Shown here in pieces: positions 33,365-42,156 of a DNA stretch of 64,000 bases. Source of the DNA: Abiotrophia sp938010525. Lineage in GTDB: Bacteria; Bacillota; Bacilli; Lactobacillales; Aerococcaceae. A program made the translations under genes and the position numbers. The stretch covers positions 41,482 to 105,481 of the forward strand of contig NZ_CALLVK010000004.1 in the NCBI RefSeq assembly GCF_938010525.1, in the 5' to 3' direction. Within the stretch, counting starts at the first letter, position 1, and every line of letters starts with the position of its first letter. The notes under the pieces were generated by a model, which had not been told where the DNA came from, searched no databases, and was given only the letters and a program-made list of their open reading frames with translations.

Positions 33365-33369
33365 ATTTC

Positions 33370-34281
33370 TTAGTTATTAACGGGATGTGGCGCCGCCTTG
33401 GGATGTAGGGAGACCCAGACAACTGCCGCGATAATGAGGATCATGCCCAATAAATCAATCAGGTAGAAGTGCTCGCTCATCAATAAGTAGGCGAAGAAGA
33501 CGGCCGAGATGGGCTCTGAAGCCCCTAGGAGAGAGGCTTCCATAGGCCCCACCAAGGCTACTCCTTTAAGGAAGAGGGTGTAGGCAAAGAGGGTACCGAC
33601 TACCACTAAGCCTGCCATGGCAAGAATCGTCAGAGGTTGCCAGTCAATTGGATAGGTCCAGGTCTGGTTAGCCAGGAAGAGGCTAGCACCGCCTAGTAGT
33701 AAGCCTAAGCCAGTCACCAAGGTGGCATTGTGGCGCTGTAAGAGGTCAGCTGGCAAGACCGTGTAGAGGGCGTAGCCGACAGCAGCCACTAAGCCCCAAC
33801 TTAGGCCAGCCGGTGTTAGGCTGAGGCTGGTAATGTCGCCATGAGTGGCAATCAGAGCTGTGCCCAGAATGGCCAAAGCAATAGCAGCCAGCAGTTGGCC
33901 AGTTGGAGCCTGGCGGGTCTTGAGGCTGACATAGGCAATGACCAGAATAGGGCTAGTATATTGAAGGACAGTGGCTGTCCCGGCATTGGAGGCACCAATG
34001 GCTTCCAGATAGGTGAGCTGACAGAGGACAATGCCAAAGATAGCGAAGATGACTAGCTGGACTAGGCTGCGCTTATCTTGGCTTAGCGCTTTGAGCTGGG
34101 GCCGCTGACAGGCTAAGAGATAGGTCGTCATAATGAGACCTGCTAGTAACATTCGGATTGAGACGACAATCCGAGCCGGAATTTGGGCTGTCTGCATCAA
34201 GTACTGACCGCAGACTCCCGATAGGCCCCAAGAGGCTGCCCCCAAAATCGTATAAAGTCGTCCTTTCCATAATGCCGTCAT
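33370..34281 (-). CDS. EamA/DMT-family transporter
   Basis: 303 residues from ATG 34281, chosen because AAGGAGG is 8 bases upstream; an in-frame extension to 34341 has no such site. Ten hydrophobic helices in two EamA halves (about 7-140 and 150-290), as in drug/metabolite exporters such as RhaT/YdcZ relatives. Motifs AASWGLSGVCGQ and GASEPISAVFFAYL are typical. Substrate unknown. Monocistronic. Confidence 0.87.
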   Translation of the reverse strand: MTALWKGRLYTILGAASWGLSGVCGQYLMQTAQIPARIVVSIRMLLAGLIMTTYLLACQRPQLKALSQDKRSLVQLVIFAIFGIVLCQLTYLEAIGASNAGTATVLQYTSPILVIAYVSLKTRQAPTGQLLAAIALAILGTALIATHGDITSLSLTPAGLSWGLVAAVGYALYTVLPADLLQRHNATLVTGLGLLLGGASLFLANQTWTYPIDWQPLTILAMAGLVVVGTLFAYTLFLKGVALVGPMEASLLGASEPISAVFFAYLLMSEHFYLIDLLGMILIIAAVVWVSLHPKAAPHPVNN

Positions 34282-34447
34282 GGTCTCTTCCTCCTTGTTT
34301 TCAACGCTTATCAGTATACACAATTTCTCAGTCCTTGTCATGACCCTTTTGCCCAGTCAGAGAGACTTATTGGCAGAATTGCTTTTAGTTTCTTTTGTAC
34401 TTATTTTTTGATACACTAAGGTTAATCAAGCTAAGGAGTGACTGCTC

Positions 34448-34786
34448 ATGGAAAATAAACGACGTTTCCGCGCCGTAATTGAAGGTACCGAATATACGAT
34501 TGTGGGAAATCGCTCAGCGACTCACCTCAATCAGGTGGTAGAATTAGTTAACAGCCAATTGGCTCAGTTAGCCGAGTTAGCCCCTGACATGTCGGCACGC
34601 GATCGGGCCATCCTCATGTCGGTCAATGCCTTATCTGATCAACTAGTTAAGGAACAACGCATTGCGGAATTGGAAGCTCAGCTCCAAAGCCTACAAGCCA
34701 AGGGCAGCGCTCAAGCTCAGGCCCCTAAGTCTACAGTAGCCGAGCCTAAGAAGGCCAGCCCTCAGGTTCCCTTTACCAGAAAGTAA
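34448..34786 (+). CDS. zapA: Cell division protein ZapA
   Basis: 112 residues. FtsZ-ring bundling factor. The N-terminal beta region (RRFRAVIEGTEYTIVGNRS) and coiled coil (ALSDQLVKEQRIAELEAQLQ) fit ZapA; the tail is Ala/Lys/Pro-rich. AAGGAGTG precedes the ATG. The order zapA-cvpA-mutS2 is conserved in Firmicutes, and spacing here is tight. Confidence 0.88.
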   Translation: MENKRRFRAVIEGTEYTIVGNRSATHLNQVVELVNSQLAQLAELAPDMSARDRAILMSVNALSDQLVKEQRIAELEAQLQSLQAKGSAQAQAPKSTVAEPKKASPQVPFTRK

Positions 34787-34816
34787 TACAGAATGTAATT
34801 AAGGAGGAAATCCTTC

Positions 34817-35380
34817 ATGTTAACCTTACTCATGCTCTTGATTCTTATCTATGCCTTCTACCGCGGTTATCGCCGTGGCTTGGTCATGCAAGTGGTGCGT
34901 CTGATTGGGTTTATCATTGCAATGACCATAGCTAATCGCCACTATCAACCATTGGCACGTTTTATCTCTAACTTTATTCCTTTCCCCTCGGTTCAACAGA
35001 ATACCCAGATGACCTTCTATGATCAAGCCACTAGCTTCGTCATCGACCAGGCCTTCTATCGGGTCGTGGCCTATATTGCCATTGTGGTGGCAGGTTGGTT
35101 AGTGACCGAGTTTATTAGCCTCTTCTTCCGTAAGTTAGCCTTCTATGAAGTTTTCAAATGGGCTAACCACATCGGGGGCGGGCTGATTAGTGTCCTTATC
35201 GCCTATATCTGGATTTTCTTCTCGCTCTTTACCTTATCCTTGGTACCGCTAGAAGGCGTTCAACAACAATTTGTTAATAACCCGATTGCTTATCGGGTCG
35301 TGTCTCAAACACCTGTCTTATCTGATATGGCCAACCGCCTCTGGCTCCAGGCCAATCCAAATAATCACAACAACCGTTAA
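34817..35380 (+). CDS. CvpA-family membrane protein
   Basis: 187 residues with four membrane helices and the family start (LILIYAFYRGYRRGLVMQV). CvpA relatives are linked to colicin V export in E. coli but have a broader, unclear role in envelope homeostasis. Placed 30 bases after zapA and 20 before mutS2. Confidence 0.85.
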   Translation: MLTLLMLLILIYAFYRGYRRGLVMQVVRLIGFIIAMTIANRHYQPLARFISNFIPFPSVQQNTQMTFYDQATSFVIDQAFYRVVAYIAIVVAGWLVTEFISLFFRKLAFYEVFKWANHIGGGLISVLIAYIWIFFSLFTLSLVPLEGVQQQFVNNPIAYRVVSQTPVLSDMANRLWLQANPNNHNNR

Positions 35381-35400
35381 CATAAAAGGAGGAATTCAAG

Positions 35401-37755
35401 GTGACTGATCAGAAGATTTTTAGCACCTTGGAATTCGGTAAAATCAAACAAGCCGTGCAACATTATCTCCAGACCGAGTCGGCTGAGCGCCTGGTTCAAG
35501 CCATGGCGCCTAGCGACCAGCTGGACATGATTCAAACATGGCAGTCAGAAACCGAGCAAGCGCTCGGTATTTTGATGCAAGGAAAAGTATTACCGATTCC
35601 ACGCCTAGTCAATATCGACATGGCACTTAAACGCTTGGAATTAGGCGCCAGCCTTAATGGCCAGGAACTGGCCGGCATTGCCAAGCTTCTATCGACCATT
35701 CATCAACTCATGAAGTTCTTCGACCAGTTGGCAGCCGAAGAGAAAACCTATCCAGCCCTTACGGCCTGGGTCTACCAAGTGGTGACCTTGCCAGAAATTG
35801 AAGCAGAGCTAGCCCAAGCCATTGACGAAGATGGATCGGTCCTTTCATCGGCTTCGGTTCTGCTAGCTAGCATCCGTCGCCAACAAGGCCAGATGGAGCA
35901 GCAAATCCGCCTGCAACTTAACCAATTGCTTAAGTCTAAGGCCAGCCAATTGTCTGATGCTTTGGTCACTATGCGGAATGACCGCTATGTCTTGCCGGTC
36001 AAGGCCGAGTACAAGCATCAATTTGGGGGTACCGTCCACGACCAGTCTTCAACGGGGCAGACCCTCTATATTGAGCCCCAGGCTGTCATGGAGCTTAACA
36101 ACAAGCGAGCTGAATTGCAACGAGCCGAACGCCAAGAAATTGAACGGATTTTAATGGCTCTGTCTGAGGCCCTCATGCCTTATCAAGAAGAACTCAAGCG
36201 CAACGAGTGGGTTGTGGCTCACCTGGACTATATCCAAGCCCGCGCCCACTATGCCAAGTCGCTAGAAGCCACTCGACCAAAATTCTCGGATCAGCAAATC
36301 GTGGCTATCTATCAGGCTCGTCATCCGCTAATTGCCGCGGACAAGATTGTAGCTAATGACATTATTCTGGGTGAACACTATCAGGCCCTAATCATTACGG
36401 GTCCTAACACAGGTGGGAAGACCATTTTGCTTAAGACGCTGGGTCTCTTGCAGTTAATGGGCCAGTCAGGTCTCCATATCCCGGCTGAGGCGGGCAGTCG
36501 TCTGGGTATTTTCGATGCCGTCTATGCCGATATCGGAGATGAGCAATCTATTGAACAGAACCTGTCCACTTTTAGTTCCCACATGACCAATATTGTCAGC
36601 ATCTTGAATCAGGTGACCGACCGGTCCTTGGTCCTCTTTGACGAGTTGGGTTCCGGGACGGACCCTCAAGAAGGGGCCCTCCTGGCCATGGCCATCCTCA
36701 ACCATTTGCGTAAAATCGGGACCCTAGTCATGGCAACCACCCACTATCCTGAGCTCAAACTCTATGCACACGAGACCGCTAATACCCTCAATGCTAGCAT
36801 GGAATTCGATGCCCAGACCCTGTCGCCAACCTATCGTCTCTTGCTAGGGGTGCCGGGCCGGTCTAACGCCTTTGATATTTCAGGGCGTCTGGGTTTGAAT
36901 CCAAGTATATTGGAAGAAGCCCGTAAAGGGATTAAGGAAGACAGCCAGGCCCTTAATGACATGGTGGCTAAGCTGGAAGAAGAACGGCGTCAGGCTGAGT
37001 TAGACCATGAAGCAGCCCAAGACTTGCTGGAAGAGGCCCAACAGCTACATGCCGATTTGCGACATGAATACAATCGCTGGCTAGAAGCCAAGGAGCGCCT
37101 GCAAGACAAGGCCAAGCAAGAAGCTAATGCCAAGGTTGCCCAGGCTCAGGCCCAAGCCGAAGCCTTGATTCAAGAGATTCGTGACTTGCAGTTAGAACAA
37201 GGTCAAAATCAGACCATCAAGGAGCATGTCTTGATTGAAAAACGAGCTAGCTTCGAGCAACTCAAGCAACCCGAAAATCTCAAGAAGAATAAGGTCCTTA
37301 AGAAGGCTAAGAACAACCGTCAACTCAAGGTAGGGGACGATGTGGAGGTCTTAAGCTATGGCCAACGCGGGACGATTATTGAAGTCAAGGGCAAGGAATA
37401 CATTGTCCAAATGGGGATTCTTAAGATGAAGTTTGAGCAGGAAGAACTAGAACCGCTCAATCAAGTGGAGACTAAGACCAAGGTCAATGTCCACCGCCAA
37501 GCAGGACCCAAGGTGCAAACTAGCTTGGACCTGCGGGGCGAACGCTATGAGCAAGCCCTCTATCGTCTGCGCCAATACCTTGATGCGGCGCTACTGTCTA
37601 ACCATCCTATGGTCACCATTATTCATGGTAAGGGGACCGGTGCGCTGAGACAGGGAGTTAAGGAAGTCCTAGCCAAACATCCTCAGGTTGACCGCTTCGA
37701 ATACTCGCCAGCCAATGCGGGTGGTAATGGTTCAACCATCGTATATTTCAAGTAG
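35401..37755 (+). CDS. mutS2: MutS2 / RqcU (Smr-domain ATPase)
   Basis: 784 residues. Acts on collided ribosomes and/or recombination intermediates. Lacks the mismatch-recognition domain of MutS; has the clamp/core (1-320), ATPase with Walker A ITGPNTGGKTILLKT and Walker B LVLFDELGSGTD, a long coiled coil (about 515-640), and the C-terminal Smr nuclease domain with LDLRGERYEQA and IHGKGTGALRQ. Start is GTG at 35401 with AAAGGAGG before it. A separate mutS lies at the end of the window. Confidence 0.95.
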   Translation: MTDQKIFSTLEFGKIKQAVQHYLQTESAERLVQAMAPSDQLDMIQTWQSETEQALGILMQGKVLPIPRLVNIDMALKRLELGASLNGQELAGIAKLLSTIHQLMKFFDQLAAEEKTYPALTAWVYQVVTLPEIEAELAQAIDEDGSVLSSASVLLASIRRQQGQMEQQIRLQLNQLLKSKASQLSDALVTMRNDRYVLPVKAEYKHQFGGTVHDQSSTGQTLYIEPQAVMELNNKRAELQRAERQEIERILMALSEALMPYQEELKRNEWVVAHLDYIQARAHYAKSLEATRPKFSDQQIVAIYQARHPLIAADKIVANDIILGEHYQALIITGPNTGGKTILLKTLGLLQLMGQSGLHIPAEAGSRLGIFDAVYADIGDEQSIEQNLSTFSSHMTNIVSILNQVTDRSLVLFDELGSGTDPQEGALLAMAILNHLRKIGTLVMATTHYPELKLYAHETANTLNASMEFDAQTLSPTYRLLLGVPGRSNAFDISGRLGLNPSILEEARKGIKEDSQALNDMVAKLEEERRQAELDHEAAQDLLEEAQQLHADLRHEYNRWLEAKERLQDKAKQEANAKVAQAQAQAEALIQEIRDLQLEQGQNQTIKEHVLIEKRASFEQLKQPENLKKNKVLKKAKNNRQLKVGDDVEVLSYGQRGTIIEVKGKEYIVQMGILKMKFEQEELEPLNQVETKTKVNVHRQAGPKVQTSLDLRGERYEQALYRLRQYLDAALLSNHPMVTIIHGKGTGALRQGVKEVLAKHPQVDRFEYSPANAGGNGSTIVYFK

Positions 37756-37829
37756 TGAGCAAAAAAATAGGCGTCCTCACAGTCCAGTGATACAATAGGA
37801 GTATCACAAGCAAAAGGGGAGTCTGTATT

Positions 37830-38141
37830 ATGGCAAAACATTTAACAGATGCTGAATTTTTAACTTCAACTGCAGAAGGCGTAACCGTTGTTGACTTTTG
37901 GGCACCATGGTGTGGGCCTTGTCGTATGCAAGGGCCAGTAATCGATGCGCTCAGCGAAAAATATGACGGTCAAGTAGAATTCTTCAAGATGAACGTAGAT
38001 GAAGAGCAAAAAGTAGCTCAAGAGTTTGGCGTCATGTCTATTCCAACACTCTTGGTTAAGAAAGATGGTCAGCCCGTTGAAAAACTCATCGGCTACCATG
38101 ACCAAGCTAAGTTAGAAGCTATTCTAGCACAATACTTATAA
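37830..38141 (+). CDS. trxA: Thioredoxin
   Basis: 103 residues; redox active site WCGPC in FWAPWCGPCRMQGP, cis-proline in SIPTLL. Cytoplasmic disulfide reductant. Own -10 (TACAAT, 37792-37797) and AAAGGGG site, although it follows mutS2 by only 74 bases, as in Bacillus. Confidence 0.95.
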   Translation: MAKHLTDAEFLTSTAEGVTVVDFWAPWCGPCRMQGPVIDALSEKYDGQVEFFKMNVDEEQKVAQEFGVMSIPTLLVKKDGQPVEKLIGYHDQAKLEAILAQYL

Positions 38142-38178
38142 GCCAATTAGCCTGTGAGCTAGACGGCTTAGAAGCCAA

Positions 38179-38209
38179 GAGGCGACTCCCTGGTGAGTTC
38201 GCCTTTTTT
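38179..38209 (+). terminator. trxA terminator
   Basis: AGGCGACTC/GAGTTCGCCT (one bulge) followed by six T. Confidence 0.85.
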
Positions 38210-38537
38210 GGTCGTCCAAATAGGAGGTCATTAGCTCCTATCTATAAGAAAAAACTATAGATAGGAGGCTCTGGAAACAAATGTATTTTTAGTGTCTTTT
38301 TATGGGGCATAGGGTCCATATATCAAGCGTTTAGACACCTAGTATCGAAATGTTAAATGAACAAATATTTTATAAAAAATTCAAAGACTAAAATTCGTTA
38401 ATTGGAAGCGGTCACTTGAATTGTCAAGCAGATTTGAAAGTGATATAGTAGAGTAATAATGTGTGCTTTTCTATGGAATTGTAGTCAATCTCTTACGAAC
38501 GCACAAAAAATACAATGGAGGAAAGAAGGGAAGACGT
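38210..38537 (+). promoter_or_regulatory. ATP synthase operon upstream region
   Basis: No gene. A perfect 12-bp hairpin CTCCTATCTATA/TATAGATAGGAG (38235-38267, 9-nt loop) is preceded at 38221 by TAGGAGG, which can pair with the same CTCCTA, so two folds exclude each other. The operon promoter is TTGTCA (38421-38426), 17 bp, TATAGT (38444-38449), giving a leader of about 85 nt. Confidence 0.7.
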
Positions 38538-39257
38538 GTGGAAGAATCACGCATATTTGAACTCTTTGGCTTAGCCTTCAGTTGGAATACAGTGCTGGCG
38601 ACCATTGCGACAGTGCTCCTGATATGGGGCTTGTGCGTTTGGTGTACGCGTAAACTGTCGGTTGACCAACCGGGTAAACCGCAACTGTTCCTAGAAACCA
38701 TCATCGACTTTGTCCGCGGTATCGTGGGTGGGGCCATTACGGATCCCAATGCTCAAATGTACCAGCTACTTGGGCTGACATTGTTGTTGTTTGTTTTTGT
38801 GGCTAACATGCTAGGCTTACCATTCATGCTTAACTATGGCGAACATTCCTATTGGCGTAGCCCGACGGCTGACCCAATCGTCTGCTTGTCCATGGCGGCC
38901 TTAATGATTCTGCTCTCCCATTATATCGGGGTAGAGAAACAAGGGTTCAAGGGTTACCTGATTAACGGCTATACCAAGCCAATGAAGGCCATGATTCCTT
39001 TGAAAATCATTGAAGAGTTCACCAACACGATTACCCTGGCCTTACGGCTCTACGGGAACATCTTCGCGGGTGAAGTCCTACTGGGCTTGATTGCTAACTT
39101 GGCAACCTCTGCCGGTCTAGTCACTTGGCCTGTTGGGATTCTGATCCAAATTATTTGGCAAGGATTCTCACTCTTTGTAGGTTCCATTCAAGCCTACATC
39201 TTCGTCACCTTAACCATGGTTTACATGTCCCATAAGGTTGAGACGGAACACGAATAA
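38538..39257 (+). CDS. atpB: ATP synthase Fo subunit a
   Basis: 239 residues from GTG 38538 (AAGGGA just upstream); this matches the family length, whereas longer in-frame starts from 38463 would run through the leader. Five to six membrane helices; the essential arginine is in LALRLYGNIFAGE. Forms the proton half-channels with the c ring. First gene of an operon with no atpI in front. Confidence 0.95.
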   Translation: MEESRIFELFGLAFSWNTVLATIATVLLIWGLCVWCTRKLSVDQPGKPQLFLETIIDFVRGIVGGAITDPNAQMYQLLGLTLLLFVFVANMLGLPFMLNYGEHSYWRSPTADPIVCLSMAALMILLSHYIGVEKQGFKGYLINGYTKPMKAMIPLKIIEEFTNTITLALRLYGNIFAGEVLLGLIANLATSAGLVTWPVGILIQIIWQGFSLFVGSIQAYIFVTLTMVYMSHKVETEHE

Positions 39258-39291
39258 ACTGACTATATTTATTGATTAAAGGAGATATATT

Positions 39292-39507
39292 ATGGATTAC
39301 GCAATCGCTGCTGCAATCGCTGTTGCCTTCGCTGCATTAGGGGCATCAATCGGGAACGGGATGGTTATTTCTAAGACCATCGAATCAATCGCTCGCCAAC
39401 CAGAATTGGAAGGTAAATTACGGATGACCATGTTCTTGGGTGTCGGTCTGATTGAAGCCGTGCCTATCATTGCGGTCGTTATCGCATTACTTTTCGCCTT
39501 CAAATAA
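39292..39507 (+). CDS. atpE: ATP synthase Fo subunit c
   Basis: 71 residues, two helices with a polar ARQPE loop. The ion-carrying residue is E55 in VGLIEAVPII. No clear sodium-coordinating set was seen, so proton use is likely. AAAGGAG precedes the ATG. Confidence 0.96.
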   Translation: MDYAIAAAIAVAFAALGASIGNGMVISKTIESIARQPELEGKLRMTMFLGVGLIEAVPIIAVVIALLFAFK

Positions 39508-39546
39508 GCCAGCTGACACTTGAAGGTCAAATTCGGGAGGCTATAT

Positions 39547-40059
39547 ATGAACACGCTGTTATTAAATACAAGTATCAATACCTCGTTGGGCCATACCATT
39601 GTTACCTTGGTGGCCTTCGTGATTTTGCTTCTCATCGTGAAACGCTTTGCCTGGGGCCCGCTGAATAAGATTTTGTCAGAGCGCAAACAGGTCATTGACC
39701 ACGACATTCAGACAGCTGCTTCTGAGAAGGCAGCTGCCCAAGACGCCAACCGTGATGCGCAATTAGCTTTGCGTGACGCACGGGCGGAAGCAACTCAAAT
39801 TATCTTGCAAGCTAAGAAACAAAGCCTGCAAGTTCAAGACACCATGCTCAAGGAAGCCAAAGAAGAGGTTATTCGCATGAAGGAGACGGCTCAGAAGGAT
39901 ATTGCCTTGGAACGTCGCCGTATGTTAAGTGACTTACGGGCAGAATTGACTGACATCTCCATTGAGATTGCTGAGAAGATTATCCAACGGGAAATCAAAC
40001 CAGAAGACTATCACCGTTTAGTGGACGACTTTATTGAAGGAATGGATGATTTATCATGA
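39547..40059 (+). CDS. atpF: ATP synthase Fo subunit b
   Basis: 170 residues from ATG 39547 (GGGAGG upstream). One N-terminal membrane helix (TIVTLVAFVILLLIV) then a long charged helix forming the peripheral stalk. Overlaps atpH by 4 bases. Confidence 0.94.
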   Translation: MNTLLLNTSINTSLGHTIVTLVAFVILLLIVKRFAWGPLNKILSERKQVIDHDIQTAASEKAAAQDANRDAQLALRDARAEATQIILQAKKQSLQVQDTMLKEAKEEVIRMKETAQKDIALERRRMLSDLRAELTDISIEIAEKIIQREIKPEDYHRLVDDFIEGMDDLS

Positions 40060-40613
40060 CAGAAGAAGTAAAGCAAGCCTCTGTCTCTCTCAAGCGTCCT
40101 CAAATTGCTGATATGGAAGAGGCTAAGAAGAAGCGGGAGAAAACCTTCGAAGATAAATTGTTGCGCAAGATGCAACAAGAATACCTGGAAACCTATCATG
40201 GTGAGGTCGCCCAGGCTGCGGCTAGTAATCAAGCAGGGGAATCGTCTGATGCGGATCAGGTTCGGGACGAGAACCGGACCCAGTATGAGGACCGTCTCTT
40301 AGACAAGCTCATGGCGCAAATTTCAAGTGGTTATGAAAACCATGATGAACGTCGCCGCCAAGTCCGTTCTGAGACCTTGATGATTACCAGTGCCGTGCCT
40401 TTGACTGAAGATGAGAAGGAAAAGATGACCCGTAAATTCATGGAAATTACTAAGAAGCCTCTGCGTCGCATTACGACGGTGGTCGACCCTAGCTTGATTA
40501 CTGGGGTGCGTCTACAGTCAGAGACCTTCTACTATGAAGTGACAGGGCAGAAGAAATTAAGAGAAATACGTGCCTTCTTAGAAAAAGGCTGGTTACAAGG
40601 AGATGAATCGTAG
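40056..40613 (+). CDS. atpH: ATP synthase F1 subunit delta, atypical N-terminal half
   Basis: 185 residues. Residues about 107-178 look like the C-terminal domain of delta (ITSAVPLTEDEKEKM..., VDPSLITGVRL), which binds subunit b. The first 105 residues do not look like the six-helix bundle that normally binds the alpha subunit: they are highly charged, contain a Ala/Ser/Asp-rich stretch and two similar helical motifs, FEDKLLRKMQQEY (31-43) and YEDRLLDKLMAQI (77-89). Position between atpF and atpA makes the identity secure even though the sequence is odd. Confidence 0.85.
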   Translation: MTEEVKQASVSLKRPQIADMEEAKKKREKTFEDKLLRKMQQEYLETYHGEVAQAAASNQAGESSDADQVRDENRTQYEDRLLDKLMAQISSGYENHDERRRQVRSETLMITSAVPLTEDEKEKMTRKFMEITKKPLRRITTVVDPSLITGVRLQSETFYYEVTGQKKLREIRAFLEKGWLQGDES

Positions 40614-42134
40614 ATGACAGAGCGTTTAGAAGATCGTTTACGTCAACAGATCCGCCGCTTTAGATCGCAAGACAATTTAGAAGAAATCGGGACGGTCACC
40701 TTTATCGGTGACGGGATTGCCCGTGTTATTGGGCTAGAGAATGTCATGTCAGGTGAGATGGTCGAGTTCGCCAATGGCTCTATCGGCATGGTGCAAAACC
40801 TAGAATCCAATGATGTCGGGATTATCATTTTCGGTAAGTACGAGAATATCCACGAGGGTGACTTAGTCCGCCGTCTGGGTAAAATCATGGAAGTCCCAGT
40901 GGGTCCTGGCTTATTGGGGCGTGTTGTGGACCCTCTAGGTCGTCCTTTGGATGGCTTAGGCCGAATTGACAGCAGCCGGACCCGTCCTGTTGAGACACCT
41001 GCGCCTGGTATCATGGATCGTCAAAGTGTGAATGAACCAATGCAAACAGGGATTAAGGCAGTTGACGCCTTAGTACCAATTGGTCGTGGTCAACGGGAAC
41101 TGATTATCGGGGACCGTAAGACAGGTAAGACTTCCTTAGCGGTTGATGCCATTATCAACCAAAAGGGTAAGGATGTTATCTGTATCTACGTGGCCATTGG
41201 TCAGAAGGAATCCACCGTTAAGAACCTGGTTAACACCTTAGAACAATATGGGGCCATGGACTATACTGTCGTCGTGACAGCTTCTGCCTCACAACCTGCG
41301 CCTTTACTTTACCTAGCGCCTTATTCAGGGACCGCTATTGGGGAAGAATTCATGTATAATGGGCAGCATGTCTTGGTGGTCTACGATGACCTATCTAAGC
41401 AAGCTGCGGCCTATCGTGAAATGTCCCTCCTGCTCAAACGACCACCAGGTCGTGAAGCTTATCCAGGGGACGTCTTCTACTTGCATTCACGCCTCTTAGA
41501 GCGTAGTGCCAAACTCAGTGACGCCTTAGGTGGTGGGTCCTTGACCTCACTGCCAATCGTGGAAACCCAGGCTGGCGATATTTCGGCCTACATTCCAACC
41601 AACGTCATTTCCATTACCGACGGTCAAATCTTCTTGGAAAGTGATCTCTTCTTCTCGGGTATTCGACCTGCTATTAACGCCGGTCTGTCAGTTTCCCGGG
41701 TAGGGGGAGCAGCCCAGCTCAAGCCGATGAAACAGGTCTCGGGTACCTTGCGGATTGATTTGGCTAGCTACCGCGAATTAGAAGCCTTCACTCAGTTCGG
41801 GTCAGACCTTGATGCAGCAACCCAACACAAACTCAACCGTGGGAAACGGACCGTAGCGGTGCTCAAGCAGAAGCTGCACAAGACCTTGCCAGTTGAAGAA
41901 CAAGTGGTCATCCTCTATGCCTTGATTCATGGCTATATGGATTCTGTGCCACTGGAAATGATTGAAGACTATCAAGACCAACTTATGACCTTCTTCCGAG
42001 ATAACTACGATATCATCTTGCATGAGATTGTGACTAAGAAGGTTCTACCTGATCAACAACTCATGGATAGTATCTTGGCTGAATTCGGCCAACGCTTCCA
42101 ACCATTGAGTGCGCGGCCTTTGGTCGCTGACTAA
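40614..42134 (+). CDS. atpA: ATP synthase F1 subunit alpha
   Basis: 506 residues. Non-catalytic nucleotide-binding subunit: Walker A GDRKTGKTS, LLLKRPPGREAYPGDVFYLHSR region, arginine finger in the ISVSRVGG-like segment (LSVSRVGGAAQ). The N-terminus (TERLEDRLRQQIRRF) differs from the usual alpha start and resembles the two motifs in the delta protein encoded just before it. ATG immediately follows the atpH stop. Confidence 0.97.
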   Translation: MTERLEDRLRQQIRRFRSQDNLEEIGTVTFIGDGIARVIGLENVMSGEMVEFANGSIGMVQNLESNDVGIIIFGKYENIHEGDLVRRLGKIMEVPVGPGLLGRVVDPLGRPLDGLGRIDSSRTRPVETPAPGIMDRQSVNEPMQTGIKAVDALVPIGRGQRELIIGDRKTGKTSLAVDAIINQKGKDVICIYVAIGQKESTVKNLVNTLEQYGAMDYTVVVTASASQPAPLLYLAPYSGTAIGEEFMYNGQHVLVVYDDLSKQAAAYREMSLLLKRPPGREAYPGDVFYLHSRLLERSAKLSDALGGGSLTSLPIVETQAGDISAYIPTNVISITDGQIFLESDLFFSGIRPAINAGLSVSRVGGAAQLKPMKQVSGTLRIDLASYRELEAFTQFGSDLDAATQHKLNRGKRTVAVLKQKLHKTLPVEEQVVILYALIHGYMDSVPLEMIEDYQDQLMTFFRDNYDIILHEIVTKKVLPDQQLMDSILAEFGQRFQPLSARPLVAD

Positions 42135-42156
42135 GCCTGAGGAGGGGCGGACATAA

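Noticed and set aside
38463..38537. Longer ATP synthase subunit a starting at 38463
   Set aside because: The added 25 residues are not family-like and would begin inside the region just after the promoter; GTG 38538 gives the normal length.
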